The notes below the pieces were generated by a model. It had not been told where the DNA came from. It made no database searches and saw only the letters and a program-made list of their open reading frames with translations. Position numbers and translations under genes: made by a program. Of a stretch of 42,111 bases of DNA, positions 18,301 to 26,031 are shown in pieces (the stretch's first letter is position 1; each line of letters starts with the position of its first letter). Source of the DNA: a virus; IMG/VR virus record IMGVR_UViG_3300035670_000481, positions 1 to 42,111 of that record, one strand, 5' to 3'.

Positions 18301-18972
18301 TTCCTCGATTTCGGCAGCAGCGTGCAGGATCTGATCGCTTCAATGATCTACCGCGACACCGAGATCGATGGCGTCTTTCCGCGCAACCGCAGCGTGGAGG
18401 TGAGCCGCGCTGATGCGATTGAGGCGAACAGTGTCCGGCAGACCTTCGACCTCTCCCAATACGTCACCAACCGCAGTCAGGCGATCCTGTTCGCCAAGCT
18501 GCTCTGCAACCAGCGGCGCCACATCCGCCGCGCGATCGAGTTCTCCACCTTTCCCACCGACAGCGTGCTGGAGCCCGGCAGCTACATCTACGTGGCGATC
18601 GGCGAGAACCAGTGGGATCAGGTGAGCACCGGCGTGGTGGAGGCCGGCGGTGTGCTCAACACACCGATTGGGCAGGTGCCAAACGGCAGCGGCCTGAAAG
18701 CGCTGGTCTACCAGTCCGGCAGCGCGGTGGTGACCGTGGACAGCGTGACCGTCAGCAACGGCACTGCGGCGGCACTGGAGCCCTATGTCGGCCGACTGTT
18801 TGTGCTCGGCACCTCGATCACCCGTAAGCGGGTGTTTCGCGTAACGGAGGTGCAAATGGATGAGGACGGGCAGGTTTCGGTGAAGGCCATCGAGCATCCG
18901 TGTGTTGAGTCCGGTTCGCAGACCTTGAGCCTGATCGCATCCTTCGCGGATAGTGGCTTCACCATTCGCTAG
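15367..18972 (+). CDS. Tail tip / host-specificity protein (gpJ-like) with a coiled-coil insertion
   Basis: The 1201-residue protein is the probable central tail-tip spike that contacts the cell surface. It has a hydrophobic segment at about 48-68 (ISIILAVVGIILQAVSYLLAP), as in gpI/gpJ-type proteins with a membrane-active stretch. Beta-rich hub domains follow (FGVYAPIPINVVYIDRD...). A long charged coiled-coil region lies at about 375-595 (16500-17150), and a conserved tail-tip body continues to the end. The inserted stretch is richer in A/T and in Lys/Glu/Asp codons than its flanks, suggesting separate origin. It overlaps the previous gene by 4 nt. The stop TAG lies in a TAGCCT promoter-like box. 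Confidence 0.88.
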   Translation: MTRKLLPYEHELIQILKVSEDEYLEFLAVQHDFTRSREEKLQELRAEPISIILAVVGIILQAVSYLLAPKPEMEQKNQRQRRDQTFAPRFGFNSQQELAKYGDPVNLVYCNVDDNPTGGVRVATSLIWSAVHSEGSSQFMQMLVAIGASEIARIGPGRIAFGQTPIRQLAAGKTWAYFGANRGLRFSDLIRGDESDPTRIGEAASAIAYRPTLIGDNHQDGFSQAFSPSTMTRFGVYAPIPINVVYIDRDEDGEERDAPLGIKIEGLEDYWPIDVLDDARPVVQVGQRMTLIFERIGSGGSDTARAAKELRRTLSSYIDAASTYKLGSAQFRVAEPIKNVELEDGSMRVRMECVEAGTMPREDYGTTDFKKNGREAQREIIQLQGEVTALNEQLLRNDPILLPGFGSGLGIAKRLQEIQDLKDLVADLADRKWTAAELDALLNNAELFDDRVRDYAGRVDAHRDRRKTLRDQLEDELDKPRADRNRTKIKEWRDEIKATNIQLKKAQAKLSKAFEQYGLADGVIPGRDKTLKQEKKWLNNRERELNNEIAGIVSKASNLDLDAMAARDEDLRSQIASKQERIVKLESYLENPNSWNDFFNTKCLVKMEQAGYETITECRVVDFALKAKVFKRIQGRAPRYGEEKVKRFRDSDNGTKVRAAFFWLRYRRTGAEWSRLPYIFAVRRGADVDNFMSLKFIADDNIGNWQFRFDPIAETAAEMTHHGFADFAYIENSGDVNIIPGPAGGQFTFLGTVRDRAGLKPPINVNPYEVDEWGLFSMRSDTQTSFSFEGGPEFTISAVTEQRIESFDNYPNLYNGLTLLGFNAYSGQGIQDLRSLSVFTLEGKKLRRLRDDGTYPAQPDGSSSYAPDIFLDTILDGENGIGQFAKVGGVDLQALALAKRFCCQNQLFMDGVIAEQVPWRQFWADVAPFSLLELGRVGGRETLVPAVPCDDAGNITRQVTISALFNQGNILEDSYREEFLDFGSSVQDLIASMIYRDTEIDGVFPRNRSVEVSRADAIEANSVRQTFDLSQYVTNRSQAILFAKLLCNQRRHIRRAIEFSTFPTDSVLEPGSYIYVAIGENQWDQVSTGVVEAGGVLNTPIGQVPNGSGLKALVYQSGSAVVTVDSVTVSNGTAAALEPYVGRLFVLGTSITRKRVFRVTEVQMDEDGQVSVKAIEHPCVESGSQTLSLIASFADSGFTIR

Positions 18973-18975
18973 CCT
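18970..18975 (+). promoter_or_regulatory. Promoter-like box CGCTAGCCTGA ahead of the tail-tube-like genes
   Basis: TAGCCT overlaps the stop codon of the gpJ-like gene and lies 23 nt before the ATG at 18999. It matches a box seen at 27, 22679, 25599, 27112, 28657 and elsewhere. There is no obvious -35, so it is a -10 candidate only. Confidence 0.4.
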
Positions 18976-18998
18976 GATTTCAGACTGGGCCGCCGTTC

Positions 18999-19448
18999 AT
19001 GGGCTTTTACACAGGCCGCACGGGCAAACTCGAGTTCTGGGACGGCGCGGCCTACAAACCCGTGGCGAAGATCCGCGACTGGTCGGTGGAGACCAGCGTG
19101 GAGCTGCTGAGCACCACTGCGATCGACAGCACCGCGGCAACCTTCACGCCTGGCATGAAGTCCGCCAGCGGTTCGGCCACGCTGCTCTACTACCGACTCG
19201 AGGCCGGCGAGTCGGCCACGCTGTCGCAGTTCACCGCACTGCTCGGCAAGGTGCAGAAGGTGGGCGCCGTCACCGAAACCGATCGCGTCAAGCTGCGCCT
19301 GCGCGTCAGCGATGACGCAGCCGATGATCTGGAGTTCTTCGCCTACATCACCTCCGCGCAGGTTGGCGTCAGCACCGGCGAGCTGGTGACCGTGCCGATT
19401 CAGTTCTCGGTCGATGGCGACTTCCTCGCTGGCGGCGTGATCGCATGA
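18999..19448 (+). CDS. Tail-tube-like structural protein
   Basis: The 149-residue product has the layout of tail tube proteins: an N-terminal strand (TGRTGKLEFWDGAAYKPVAKIRDWSVETSVELLSTTAIDS), an ATFTPGMKSASGSATLLYY turn, a long central segment, and a C-terminal VTVPIQFSVDGDF strand. It lies after the tip gene rather than before the tape measure, so it is unlikely to be the main tube subunit, and it could form a tip or side structure. It overlaps the next gene by 4 nt. The fold is inferred by pattern; the role is unknown. Confidence 0.6.
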   Translation: MGFYTGRTGKLEFWDGAAYKPVAKIRDWSVETSVELLSTTAIDSTAATFTPGMKSASGSATLLYYRLEAGESATLSQFTALLGKVQKVGAVTETDRVKLRLRVSDDAADDLEFFAYITSAQVGVSTGELVTVPIQFSVDGDFLAGGVIA

Positions 19449-20320
19449 CTTTCTTCCTCGGCACCAAGGGGAACGTCAGGCTGAGGCGTGCCACCTCTGT
19501 CAATATCGGCGAGCTGAGCGATCGCGTCGATCCATCTGACATCAACACCAGCCTGAACCGGTTGAGCTTCGATGGCGCCGGCGAGAACCTGCTCACCGGT
19601 GACCGGGTGGACATCAGCACCGACGACGCGCGCGGGTTGCTGTTCTTCAACACGGCGATCTGGACCAGCGGCACCGTCGAGCAGACGGTCAGCGCCTACG
19701 TGAACGTGAACGCAGCCGGTGGCCTGCGCTTCTTCGCCATTTTTGAAGACGCGATCAACAACACCCGCGCCAATGAGTACGCGCTGGCGGATTTTGCCGG
19801 CGATCCGGTCGCCATCCGCTACCAGGTGCGGGACGTGAGCGCGAGCGTGCTCGGCAACGTGATCGAGTACACCTTCGCGACAGATCGGGAGGCGATCGAC
19901 GCCACGGCGCTGAACGACAAGTTCCGCCAGCTCTACAGCGCCGGCATCCTGAGCGGCAGCGGCTCGATCACCTGCGCTTTTGACTACACGACGGCAGGCG
20001 TCACCGAGACACCACTGCTGATGCTGCAGCTGATCCAGCGGCTCGAAATCGGCAGCGAGTTTGATTGTGGGCTCTACCTGACCGACAAGACGAACGACGC
20101 CAGCGTGAATGATGTGTTCTATTCGTTCACGGCGATGATCACCAAGGCTGGCGTGGAAGTTCGCGCCAATGACATCATCAACTGCACGATAGATTTCGTG
20201 GCGACAGGCGAGATTCGCCTGCTGATCGGTCAGCTTGAAGACTACATTCTGAAAGAAGACGACGACAGGGTGAAGCTTGAGCAGTCGCTCGACTTCTTGC
20301 TGAAGGAAACTGAGGACTAA
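19445..20320 (+). CDS. Tail-associated structural protein, unknown role
   Basis: The 291-residue protein opens FFLGTKGNVRLRRATSVNIGEL and contains repeated tube-like phrases (DPSDINTSLNRLSFDGAGENLLTGDRVDIST). It probably carries a tube-like domain followed by an alpha/beta half (NDKFRQLYSAGILSGSGSITCAFDYTTAG). The end is a charged helix (LEDYILKEDDDRVKLEQSLDFLLKE). It is coupled by a 4-nt overlap to the tail-tube-like gene upstream and precedes the fibres, so it may link tip and fibre. No enzymatic motif is seen. Confidence 0.55.
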   Translation: MTFFLGTKGNVRLRRATSVNIGELSDRVDPSDINTSLNRLSFDGAGENLLTGDRVDISTDDARGLLFFNTAIWTSGTVEQTVSAYVNVNAAGGLRFFAIFEDAINNTRANEYALADFAGDPVAIRYQVRDVSASVLGNVIEYTFATDREAIDATALNDKFRQLYSAGILSGSGSITCAFDYTTAGVTETPLLMLQLIQRLEIGSEFDCGLYLTDKTNDASVNDVFYSFTAMITKAGVEVRANDIINCTIDFVATGEIRLLIGQLEDYILKEDDDRVKLEQSLDFLLKETED

Positions 20321-20358
20321 CATGGGCTCTAGCAGTGGTGCCCTTGGAGGCTTGAGCC

Positions 20359-22677
20359 TTGGCTGACCAGCGGATAACCCAACTCACAGCCCTGCCCAAG
20401 GCCTCGGTGGCAGCCACCGACGTGCTGCCCATTGCCGACGTTTCGGCATCGCAGACGAAGAAGGTCACCGCCAAGGATCTGGTGGATGCCGGCCTCGATC
20501 TGGTCGATGCCGCCTCGATCGATCTCGACAAGCTGGATCAGTCCAGCGTCACCAAGATCGGCAGCACCGCTCTGGCATCCGGTGCCGTCACGGCTGCCAA
20601 GCTTGGCAACAGCAGCTCGGTGGCAATTAGCGCCTCGGCGCCCGTTTCTGACAACTTCGACGGTCGCGGCTGGGTGAACAGCAGCACCGGCGAGCTGCAG
20701 GTCTACCGCTCCGGCGCCTACAGCGCGATTACCCCGGCGCTGGTCGATGGCTCGGTGAGCACCGCCAAACTGGCGGATGGCGCAGTCACCACCGCCAAGG
20801 CCAGCAGCCTCGGCACAGCCGCGCTTGCTGATGGTGCGGTCACCTACGCCAAGCTGCAGGACGTTTCGGCCACTGATCGCCTGCTCGGCCGCAGCAGCTC
20901 GGGCTCGGGTGACGTTGAGGAGATCACCTGCACCGCGGCGGGCCGTGCGCTGCTCGATGACGCTGACGCTGCGGCACAGCGCGCCACACTCGGCCTCGGC
21001 ACGCTCGCCACGCAGTCCGGCACCTTCTCCGGCACCCATAGCGGGACCACATCAGGCACCAACACCGGCGACCAGACGATCACCCTCACGGGTGACGTGA
21101 CCGGCTCCGGTACAGGTTCTTTTGCGGCAACGATCGCCAGCGGCGCCGTGGTAGAGGCCAAGATCGGCACTGGCGCCGTCACCACCGGCAAGGTGGCAGA
21201 TGACGCGATCACCGCCGCCAAGCTGGCCGACAGTTCAGCCGCAGTGGTGGCAGCCTCCACCCCATCAGGGTCTGGCGCCTTCATCGGGCAGCAGTGGATC
21301 AACACCGCCACCGCGATCGAATACACCTGGGACGGCACCACCTGGCTCCGGCAGGCATCGCTGAGCACGATCAGTTTCAGCGACACCAGCCCGCTGTCCT
21401 TCAGCGTTGCCTATCCCGACGCCTACAGCGCGACCATCACCACCTCGATGGATCAGCAGGCGGCTAATCAGGTGCTGGCCGGCCCGACCACCGGATCGGA
21501 GGCAGCGCCCACATTCCGCGCGCTGGTGCCATCTGATCTGCCGGATGCCACCGGCAGCACAAAGGGCATCATTCAGCCCGGCACCGGCCTGTCGGTCAGC
21601 AGCGGCACGCTGAACCACAGCAACAGCACCACCGTTGGCACCTACACCAAGCTGACGGTGGACGCGCAGGGGCACGTCACCACCGGCACCACGCTGGATG
21701 CCGCCGACATCCCGGTGCTCGATGCCAGCAAGGTCACCACCGGCACCTTCGCCACGGCGCTGCTTGCTGACAACGCGGTGACAGCCGCCAAGGTCGCCGA
21801 TTACGCCACCGCGCAGATCGGCTCCACGTTCCCCACTGCGGACTTCATCGGCCAGCTGTTCCTGAACCCGCTGGAAAAAACCGTCTACATGTGGGACGGC
21901 AACGTGTGGCAGCCGGTGGGCATCACCGCTGGCACCGTGATCTTCGGCGGCACCTATGACGCCAACAGCAACCAGATCGCTTCGGTCACGCCTGACGGCG
22001 CAGCGCTCGGACTGAGCATTGGCCAGCCACTGCCTGCCGCCAGCGCCAACAACCAGAACTACTTCGTCATCGTCAGCAACGCTGGCACCGGCACTGCGCC
22101 GGCTCCTGCCGTGGCGATGCTGCCGCCCGACCTGATCCTGTCCACCGGCACCTCATGGGTGCGGATCGAGTCTTCTGATGCCTACGTGGCGCAGGTGGCC
22201 ACGCAGGTCTCCTTCACCCCTGCCGGACAGATCGCCAGCACCAACGTGCAGGCTGCGATCGAGGAGGTGAGCAGCGAGTGTCGCAATGCCACCAACATCA
22301 CCAGCGGCACGCTGGCGCCCACAGTCGGCGGCACCGGCATCACCACCTACGCCAAGGGCGACCTGATCGCCGGCTCCGGCACCAACACGTTGGCCAAGCT
22401 GACAGCAGGCACCAACGGCTACGTACTGAAGGCCAACAGCTCGGCGGCCACTGGCCTCGAGTGGGCGGCCTATGACGCGCTGGTAACCGGTGGCGGCACC
22501 ATGATCGGCAACCTAGAGATCGGCTCCAGCGCCGCGATCGTGTTTGAAGGCGCCACCGCAGACACCTACGAGACCACGCTCACTGTTGCTGACCCCACCG
22601 CAGATCGCACGATCACGCTGCCAAACAACACCGGCACCGTGGCGCTCACCAGCGATCTGGATGACGGGACGTTCTGA
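20359..22677 (+). CDS. Tail fibre protein with repeated 'LADGAVTTAK' units
   Basis: The 772-residue fibre is built from short Ala/Thr/Gly-rich repeats such as TAKLADGAVTTAK, AALADGAVTYAK and GAVVEAKIGTGAVTTGK. At least two small domains of the type FIGQQWINTATAIEYTWDGTTW and FIGQLFLNPLEKTVYMWDGNVW are interspersed, and similar 'phage fibre' modules are common in cyanophages. The gene starts with TTG at 20359, supported by GGAGG (20346-20350) with 8 nt spacing; a competing ATG at 20322 gives only 14 codons. GC-rich codon use is uniform along the gene, unlike the next fibre. It likely serves as a shaft or adaptor for receptor binding. Confidence 0.85.
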   Translation: MADQRITQLTALPKASVAATDVLPIADVSASQTKKVTAKDLVDAGLDLVDAASIDLDKLDQSSVTKIGSTALASGAVTAAKLGNSSSVAISASAPVSDNFDGRGWVNSSTGELQVYRSGAYSAITPALVDGSVSTAKLADGAVTTAKASSLGTAALADGAVTYAKLQDVSATDRLLGRSSSGSGDVEEITCTAAGRALLDDADAAAQRATLGLGTLATQSGTFSGTHSGTTSGTNTGDQTITLTGDVTGSGTGSFAATIASGAVVEAKIGTGAVTTGKVADDAITAAKLADSSAAVVAASTPSGSGAFIGQQWINTATAIEYTWDGTTWLRQASLSTISFSDTSPLSFSVAYPDAYSATITTSMDQQAANQVLAGPTTGSEAAPTFRALVPSDLPDATGSTKGIIQPGTGLSVSSGTLNHSNSTTVGTYTKLTVDAQGHVTTGTTLDAADIPVLDASKVTTGTFATALLADNAVTAAKVADYATAQIGSTFPTADFIGQLFLNPLEKTVYMWDGNVWQPVGITAGTVIFGGTYDANSNQIASVTPDGAALGLSIGQPLPAASANNQNYFVIVSNAGTGTAPAPAVAMLPPDLILSTGTSWVRIESSDAYVAQVATQVSFTPAGQIASTNVQAAIEEVSSECRNATNITSGTLAPTVGGTGITTYAKGDLIAGSGTNTLAKLTAGTNGYVLKANSSAATGLEWAAYDALVTGGGTMIGNLEIGSSAAIVFEGATADTYETTLTVADPTADRTITLPNNTGTVALTSDLDDGTF

Positions 22678-22678
22678 G

Positions 22679-22721
22679 TAGCCTGAACAGGTAACTTCCG
22701 GCCTCAAGGAGGCGTTAAGGA
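22679..22721 (+). promoter_or_regulatory. Promoter-like box and ribosome-site hairpin before the S74 fibre
   Basis: TAGCCT (22679-22684) matches the recurrent box. Further on, GCCTC (22701-22705) and GAGGC (22709-22713) can pair around a 3-nt loop, burying most of the AAGGAGG ribosome site (22706-22712). A second weaker site, TAAGGA, abuts the ATG. Folding could limit translation of the fibre. The hairpin is short, so the effect is uncertain. Confidence 0.4.
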
Positions 22722-24824
22722 ATGGCACTGCAGCACCTGCGCTCGAGCACTGCGAACAAGCGCCCCACGCCGGCCGCGATGAGCGATGGCCAGCTGGCCA
22801 TGAACACCAACAGCGCCAGCCCTGGCCTGTTCCTGAAGGACAGCAGCGGCGCGCTGGTGAAGGTGGGACCGGTGCATGTCGGCACGACCGCTCCTAACGC
22901 CAGCCCGGCCAGTGGCGGCCAATCGGGCAACACCGTGGGCGAGCAGTGGCTCGATACCAGCGGCAGCACCTACGTCTTCAAGATCTGGGACGGCTCAGCC
23001 TGGCGCAGTGAGGCCGGCGAGTTCGTGAACGCAACCGGCGACGTGATGACCGGCGCGCTGGGCATTATCGCGGGCTTGGCCGGATCGCCGGGTCTGTACT
23101 TCTCCGGCTCCACCTCCACCGGCATCTACTCCCCCGGCGCAGACCAACTAGCCATCTCGACTAATGGCACTGGGAGGTTGTTTATTGATAGCAGTGGAAG
23201 GGTTGGTATCGGAACTTCGAATCAGAACTTTCCTTTATCTATCCAGACAGACTCTTCTGCTCAGTCAATCTCACTGTTTGGTAGAGCTGCAGATGATATT
23301 AGTGAAATCAAGTTTCTTGAAAATGATCAAACAACTGTACTGGGTGAGCTGCAATACAGGCAAGATCATCTGAACTTCCGCCACCGTGTTGGCTACATGT
23401 CGTTTTCGACGGGAGGCGTATCAGAGAGAATGCGCCTTACCGCGGACGGGAAACTAGGTCTGGGGACTAGTAGCCCTAGCGTTCTGCTTCATTTGGCTGG
23501 CAGCGCCGCTCAAAACGCCAGAATTGATCGGACAGGCAGTATTGCGGCCGCTGGCGAAAACTACGGAAGCATCGAATTTGTTGGTCGAAATTCAACCGGA
23601 TCTGCACCTCCTGATTATTCAGCTCGCATTGTTGCTGCCCATGATTCCGCGCAAACCGCATCTACACGGGCTTCATCACTTTCTTTCTTTACGCAATTTT
23701 CTAGCGCAAACGCATCTGAAAAGATGCGAATTGATTCGCAAGGCCGCGTAGGGATTGGCACTACTTCGCCTGGCTATGCACTAGATGTGGCCGGCGACAT
23801 CGTGTCTCGTTCGGTTAGCGGTGCAACTCGTTTTGTTGGAGGCGATTATGACTCAGGCAATTACCGCTTCGGACTGAGGCATGACTTAGATTCTCGCAGT
23901 GCTGGCATTATTGCGACAAGTGCTGCAGGAAATGCTCCATACATTTGGTTCGGCCTTGGATCTGGCACGACAACGGCAACCGAACGCGCCCGCATCACAT
24001 CAAGTGGGCAGCTTTTAGTTGGCACGTCTAGTAGCTCTTCTGCAGCACTTCTAATTACACAAGGCAGTGCAACAAACTCCGCAGCTTCTAGTTCAATAAC
24101 TCTTGCCCGTGGACAAAACAACCCTAGCGATGGCTTCGCTCTTGGTATTTTAGGATTTTCAGATAGCGGCCACGTCCAATCAGCGCAGGTTAGTGCGGCT
24201 AGAGATGGCGGAACCTGGACTTCTGGCAGTAGCCAGCCAACCCGCCTAATGTTCTCCACTACTGCCGACGGAGCGAGCAGCCCAACGGAGCGGATGAGGA
24301 TTGCGCAAGATGGCCAAACAAATATTTACGCAAACCTTACAGGTCTGCAAGTTCGCTCTGGAGAAGGCAACAACACTAATTCTTATGTTTACATTGGAAG
24401 GTATGGTGCAACCAGCACTTCAACAGGCACCATATCTTTTGGAGTAAGAGCTAACGGAAACGTAGAAAACCAAAACAATTCCTACGGTGCTATCTCTGAC
24501 ATCAAGCTAAAGGAAAATATCGTTGAGGCCAATTCCCAATGGGATGATCTCAAGTCTCTCCAAGTTCGCAACTACAACTTCAAGCCTGAAACCGGCTATA
24601 GCGACCATACCCAAATCGGCTTGGTTGCCCAAGAAGTTGAACTTGTCTCTCCTGGTCTCGTCACCGAATCCCCTGATCTTGACAAAGACGGCAACGACCT
24701 TGGCACCGTCACCAAGAGCGTCAACTACTCGGTGCTTTACATGAAGGCAGTCAAGGCGCTGCAGGAAGCAATGGAACGCATCGAAGCTCTGGAAGCCAAA
24801 GTTGCAACCCTTGAGGCCGTGTAG
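22722..24824 (+). CDS. Tail fibre / receptor-binding protein with C-terminal S74 chaperone domain
   Basis: The 700-residue fibre trimerises and then self-cleaves. The N-terminus (1-145) keeps the GC-rich style of the other fibre (FKIWDGSAW...). The middle has 'GRVGIGT' repeats (SSGRVGIGTSNQ, ADGKLGLGTSSP, SQGRVGIGTTSP), common in bacterial and phage adhesins. The C-terminal intramolecular chaperone starts at Ser592 in ISDIKLKEN, the family cleavage point, and ends in a helix (ALQEAMERIEALEAKVATLEAV), giving a chaperone of about 109 residues. From about 23160 to 24690 the base composition drops sharply towards A/T, consistent with exchange of the receptor-binding part by horizontal transfer. 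Confidence 0.92.
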   Translation: MALQHLRSSTANKRPTPAAMSDGQLAMNTNSASPGLFLKDSSGALVKVGPVHVGTTAPNASPASGGQSGNTVGEQWLDTSGSTYVFKIWDGSAWRSEAGEFVNATGDVMTGALGIIAGLAGSPGLYFSGSTSTGIYSPGADQLAISTNGTGRLFIDSSGRVGIGTSNQNFPLSIQTDSSAQSISLFGRAADDISEIKFLENDQTTVLGELQYRQDHLNFRHRVGYMSFSTGGVSERMRLTADGKLGLGTSSPSVLLHLAGSAAQNARIDRTGSIAAAGENYGSIEFVGRNSTGSAPPDYSARIVAAHDSAQTASTRASSLSFFTQFSSANASEKMRIDSQGRVGIGTTSPGYALDVAGDIVSRSVSGATRFVGGDYDSGNYRFGLRHDLDSRSAGIIATSAAGNAPYIWFGLGSGTTTATERARITSSGQLLVGTSSSSSAALLITQGSATNSAASSSITLARGQNNPSDGFALGILGFSDSGHVQSAQVSAARDGGTWTSGSSQPTRLMFSTTADGASSPTERMRIAQDGQTNIYANLTGLQVRSGEGNNTNSYVYIGRYGATSTSTGTISFGVRANGNVENQNNSYGAISDIKLKENIVEANSQWDDLKSLQVRNYNFKPETGYSDHTQIGLVAQEVELVSPGLVTESPDLDKDGNDLGTVTKSVNYSVLYMKAVKALQEAMERIEALEAKVATLEAV

Positions 24825-24857
24825 TCCTACTCTCTAATCCCATTCGCTCCCCACCCC

Positions 24858-25031
24858 ATGACCACCTACGAAATCAGCGCCCAAGACAACGACGAAGACG
24901 TGACTGAGCTGGTCAAGCACGTCGCCGAGAAGGTGGATGGCGTCAGCGTCACCACCAAAGAAGGCGGCAGCATCAAGATCAGCGGCAACGCCACGATCCA
25001 GATGTCTGACGGCGCCATCAAAATTGGCTGA
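24858..25031 (+). CDS. Small hypothetical protein after the fibre
   Basis: The 57-residue product (MTTYEISAQDNDEDVTELVKHVAEK..., ending SDGAIKIG) combines an acidic helix with a beta-like C-terminus (VSVTTKEGGSIKISGNATIQM). The start lies 33 nt after the fibre stop and lacks a ribosome site, as does the following gene. Its tail-fibre neighbourhood suggests a virion or assembly role. I do not recognise a family. Regular third-position GC codon use supports coding. Confidence 0.55.
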   Translation: MTTYEISAQDNDEDVTELVKHVAEKVDGVSVTTKEGGSIKISGNATIQMSDGAIKIG

Positions 25032-25050
25032 CCCCATCACCACCAGACCC

Positions 25051-25368
25051 ATGAGCACCACCTTCACCTGGAACATCGCCCAAATGGAGCGGGAGACCGC
25101 TGACGGCTATGTCTTCACTGTCCACTACACCGTGGACGCCGTTTCTGACGATCAGGTCTATCGCGCCGGGGCCTATGGCTCACTCGGCCTTGAGCGCCCT
25201 GAGGGCAGCATGATCCCTTTCGCAGATCTGACCCCTGAGGTTGTGATCGGCTGGGTTAAGGACAAGTTCGGCGCCGAGAAGGTGGCCGAGATCGAGGCCG
25301 CACTCCAGCAGCAGCTGGATCAGCAGCGCCAGCCCGTCACCGGCCAAGGTCTCCCTTGGGCTAGCTGA
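25051..25368 (+). CDS. Conserved cyanophage-type protein (DUF7936-like)
   Basis: The 105-residue product begins MSTTFTWNIAQMERETADGYVFTVHYTVDAV and continues AYGSLGLERPEGSMIPFADLTPEVVIGWVKDKFG. I recognise this pattern from short proteins near the fibre genes of many cyanophages; the function is unknown. The frame is open upstream to 24937, but ATG 25051 is preferred because the longer start would overlap the previous gene. It overlaps the next gene by one base (TGATG). Its presence is one of the better host clues in the window. Confidence 0.8.
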   Translation: MSTTFTWNIAQMERETADGYVFTVHYTVDAVSDDQVYRAGAYGSLGLERPEGSMIPFADLTPEVVIGWVKDKFGAEKVAEIEAALQQQLDQQRQPVTGQGLPWAS

Positions 25369-25520
25369 TGGCCGTCAAGTCCAAGACCGGCACCGCGCGG
25401 GTCGACCATCAGGCCGGTCCGCCGAAGCGCACCCGGCAAGGCCGCTCGCTGCGCACCAAGCTCAGCGGCACCAGCCGTAACCCGCAACAAAAGCGGCGCT
25501 ATCGCGGGCAGGGCCGGTGA
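25368..25520 (+). CDS. Small very basic protein of cyanophage type
   Basis: The 50-residue product, MAVKSKTGTARVDHQAGPPK at the start and RRYRGQGR at the end, is rich in Lys, Arg and Gly. Similar 'MAVKSKTG...GPPKKTRQGRS' proteins occur in cyanophages next to the preceding family. It may bind nucleic acid or a structural partner; function is unknown. The ATG overlaps the previous stop (TGATG), so translation is coupled. Confidence 0.7.
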   Translation: MAVKSKTGTARVDHQAGPPKRTRQGRSLRTKLSGTSRNPQQKRRYRGQGR

Positions 25521-25548
25521 TCGCCTAGACCTGCAACGAAGCCAACGA

Positions 25549-25604
25549 TCAGGCCTGCCCTTGCCATTAGCTCGGGGAGGCCTGACCTTTCCGCTCGCTA
25601 CGAT
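25549..25604 (+). promoter_or_regulatory. Inverted repeat and promoter-like box before the lysis genes
   Basis: TCAGGCCT (25549-25556) and AGGCCTGA (25578-25585) form a perfect 8-bp inverted repeat separated by 21 nt. TACGAT at 25599-25604, in CGCTACGATG, fits the recurrent box and lies 22 nt before the preferred start at 25627. The repeat could be an operator or a weak terminator for the preceding genes; no T-run follows. Confidence 0.4.
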
Positions 25605-25626
25605 GCGATCAAGCGACGGAACCCCG

Positions 25627-25860
25627 ATGGCGGACGAACCGAAGACCGTTAGCGGCCTGTTCGCTGCCTCCCTCCCAGCTGCACTGGCCGCCGGTATGGT
25701 CGCCATCGGGGCACTCCTCATCTCGATGCAGGTGCAGTCCGCACGGATCGAAGCCACGCTGGTGCAGCTGGCGAAGTCCGTCGATGAGATCAAGACCGAT
25801 GCGCGCGCCGAGCTCGCTGATCTCGATCGCCGGGTGCGCGCTCTTGAAATCCAACCCTAA
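25627..25860 (+). CDS. Small membrane protein, holin candidate
   Basis: The 77-residue protein has one clear transmembrane segment (LFAASLPAALAAGMVAIGALLISMQV, about 11-36) and a charged coiled-coil-like tail (ATLVQLAKSVDEIKTDARAELADLDRRVRAL). This single-span layout with a helical tail is common in small phage membrane proteins before endolysins. It lies two genes upstream of the endolysin. An in-frame ATG at 25603 would add 8 residues, but it overlaps the putative promoter box. A holin role is inferred from topology and position. Confidence 0.6.
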   Translation: MADEPKTVSGLFAASLPAALAAGMVAIGALLISMQVQSARIEATLVQLAKSVDEIKTDARAELADLDRRVRALEIQP

Positions 25861-25875
25861 TCTGAGGGCACAAGC

Positions 25876-26028
25876 ATGGATGCCATGAGCCCCGAAACCA
25901 TCGCGATGATCGCCATCATCATCGCGGCCGGCAGCGAAATCATCGCTCTGACGCCGCTTAAATCGAACAGCTGGATCCAGCTGCTGCTGACCGCTGCCCG
26001 GATGGCCTTCCCAAAGCGCAAGGGCTGA
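25876..26028 (+). CDS. Small hydrophobic protein next to the endolysin
   Basis: The 50-residue product (MDAMSPETIAMIAIIIAAGSEIIALTPLKSNSWIQLLLTAARMAF...) has one hydrophobic helix, then a 'KSNSWIQLLLTA' amphipathic stretch and a basic tail (PKRKG). Short proteins with a 'SEII...KSNSW.QL' pattern sit in cyanophage genomes beside lysis or tail genes. GAGGG (25864-25868) precedes the ATG by 7 nt, and the stop is 3 nt from the endolysin ATG. It is a second holin or antiholin candidate. Confidence 0.6.
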   Translation: MDAMSPETIAMIAIIIAAGSEIIALTPLKSNSWIQLLLTAARMAFPKRKG

Positions 26029-26031
26029 ATC

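Noticed and set aside
20322-20366. Fourteen-codon plus-strand frame MGSSSGALGGLSLG
   Set aside because: It overlaps the fibre start, whose TTG has the good ribosome site. Kept only as a possible leader peptide; no support beyond the ATG.
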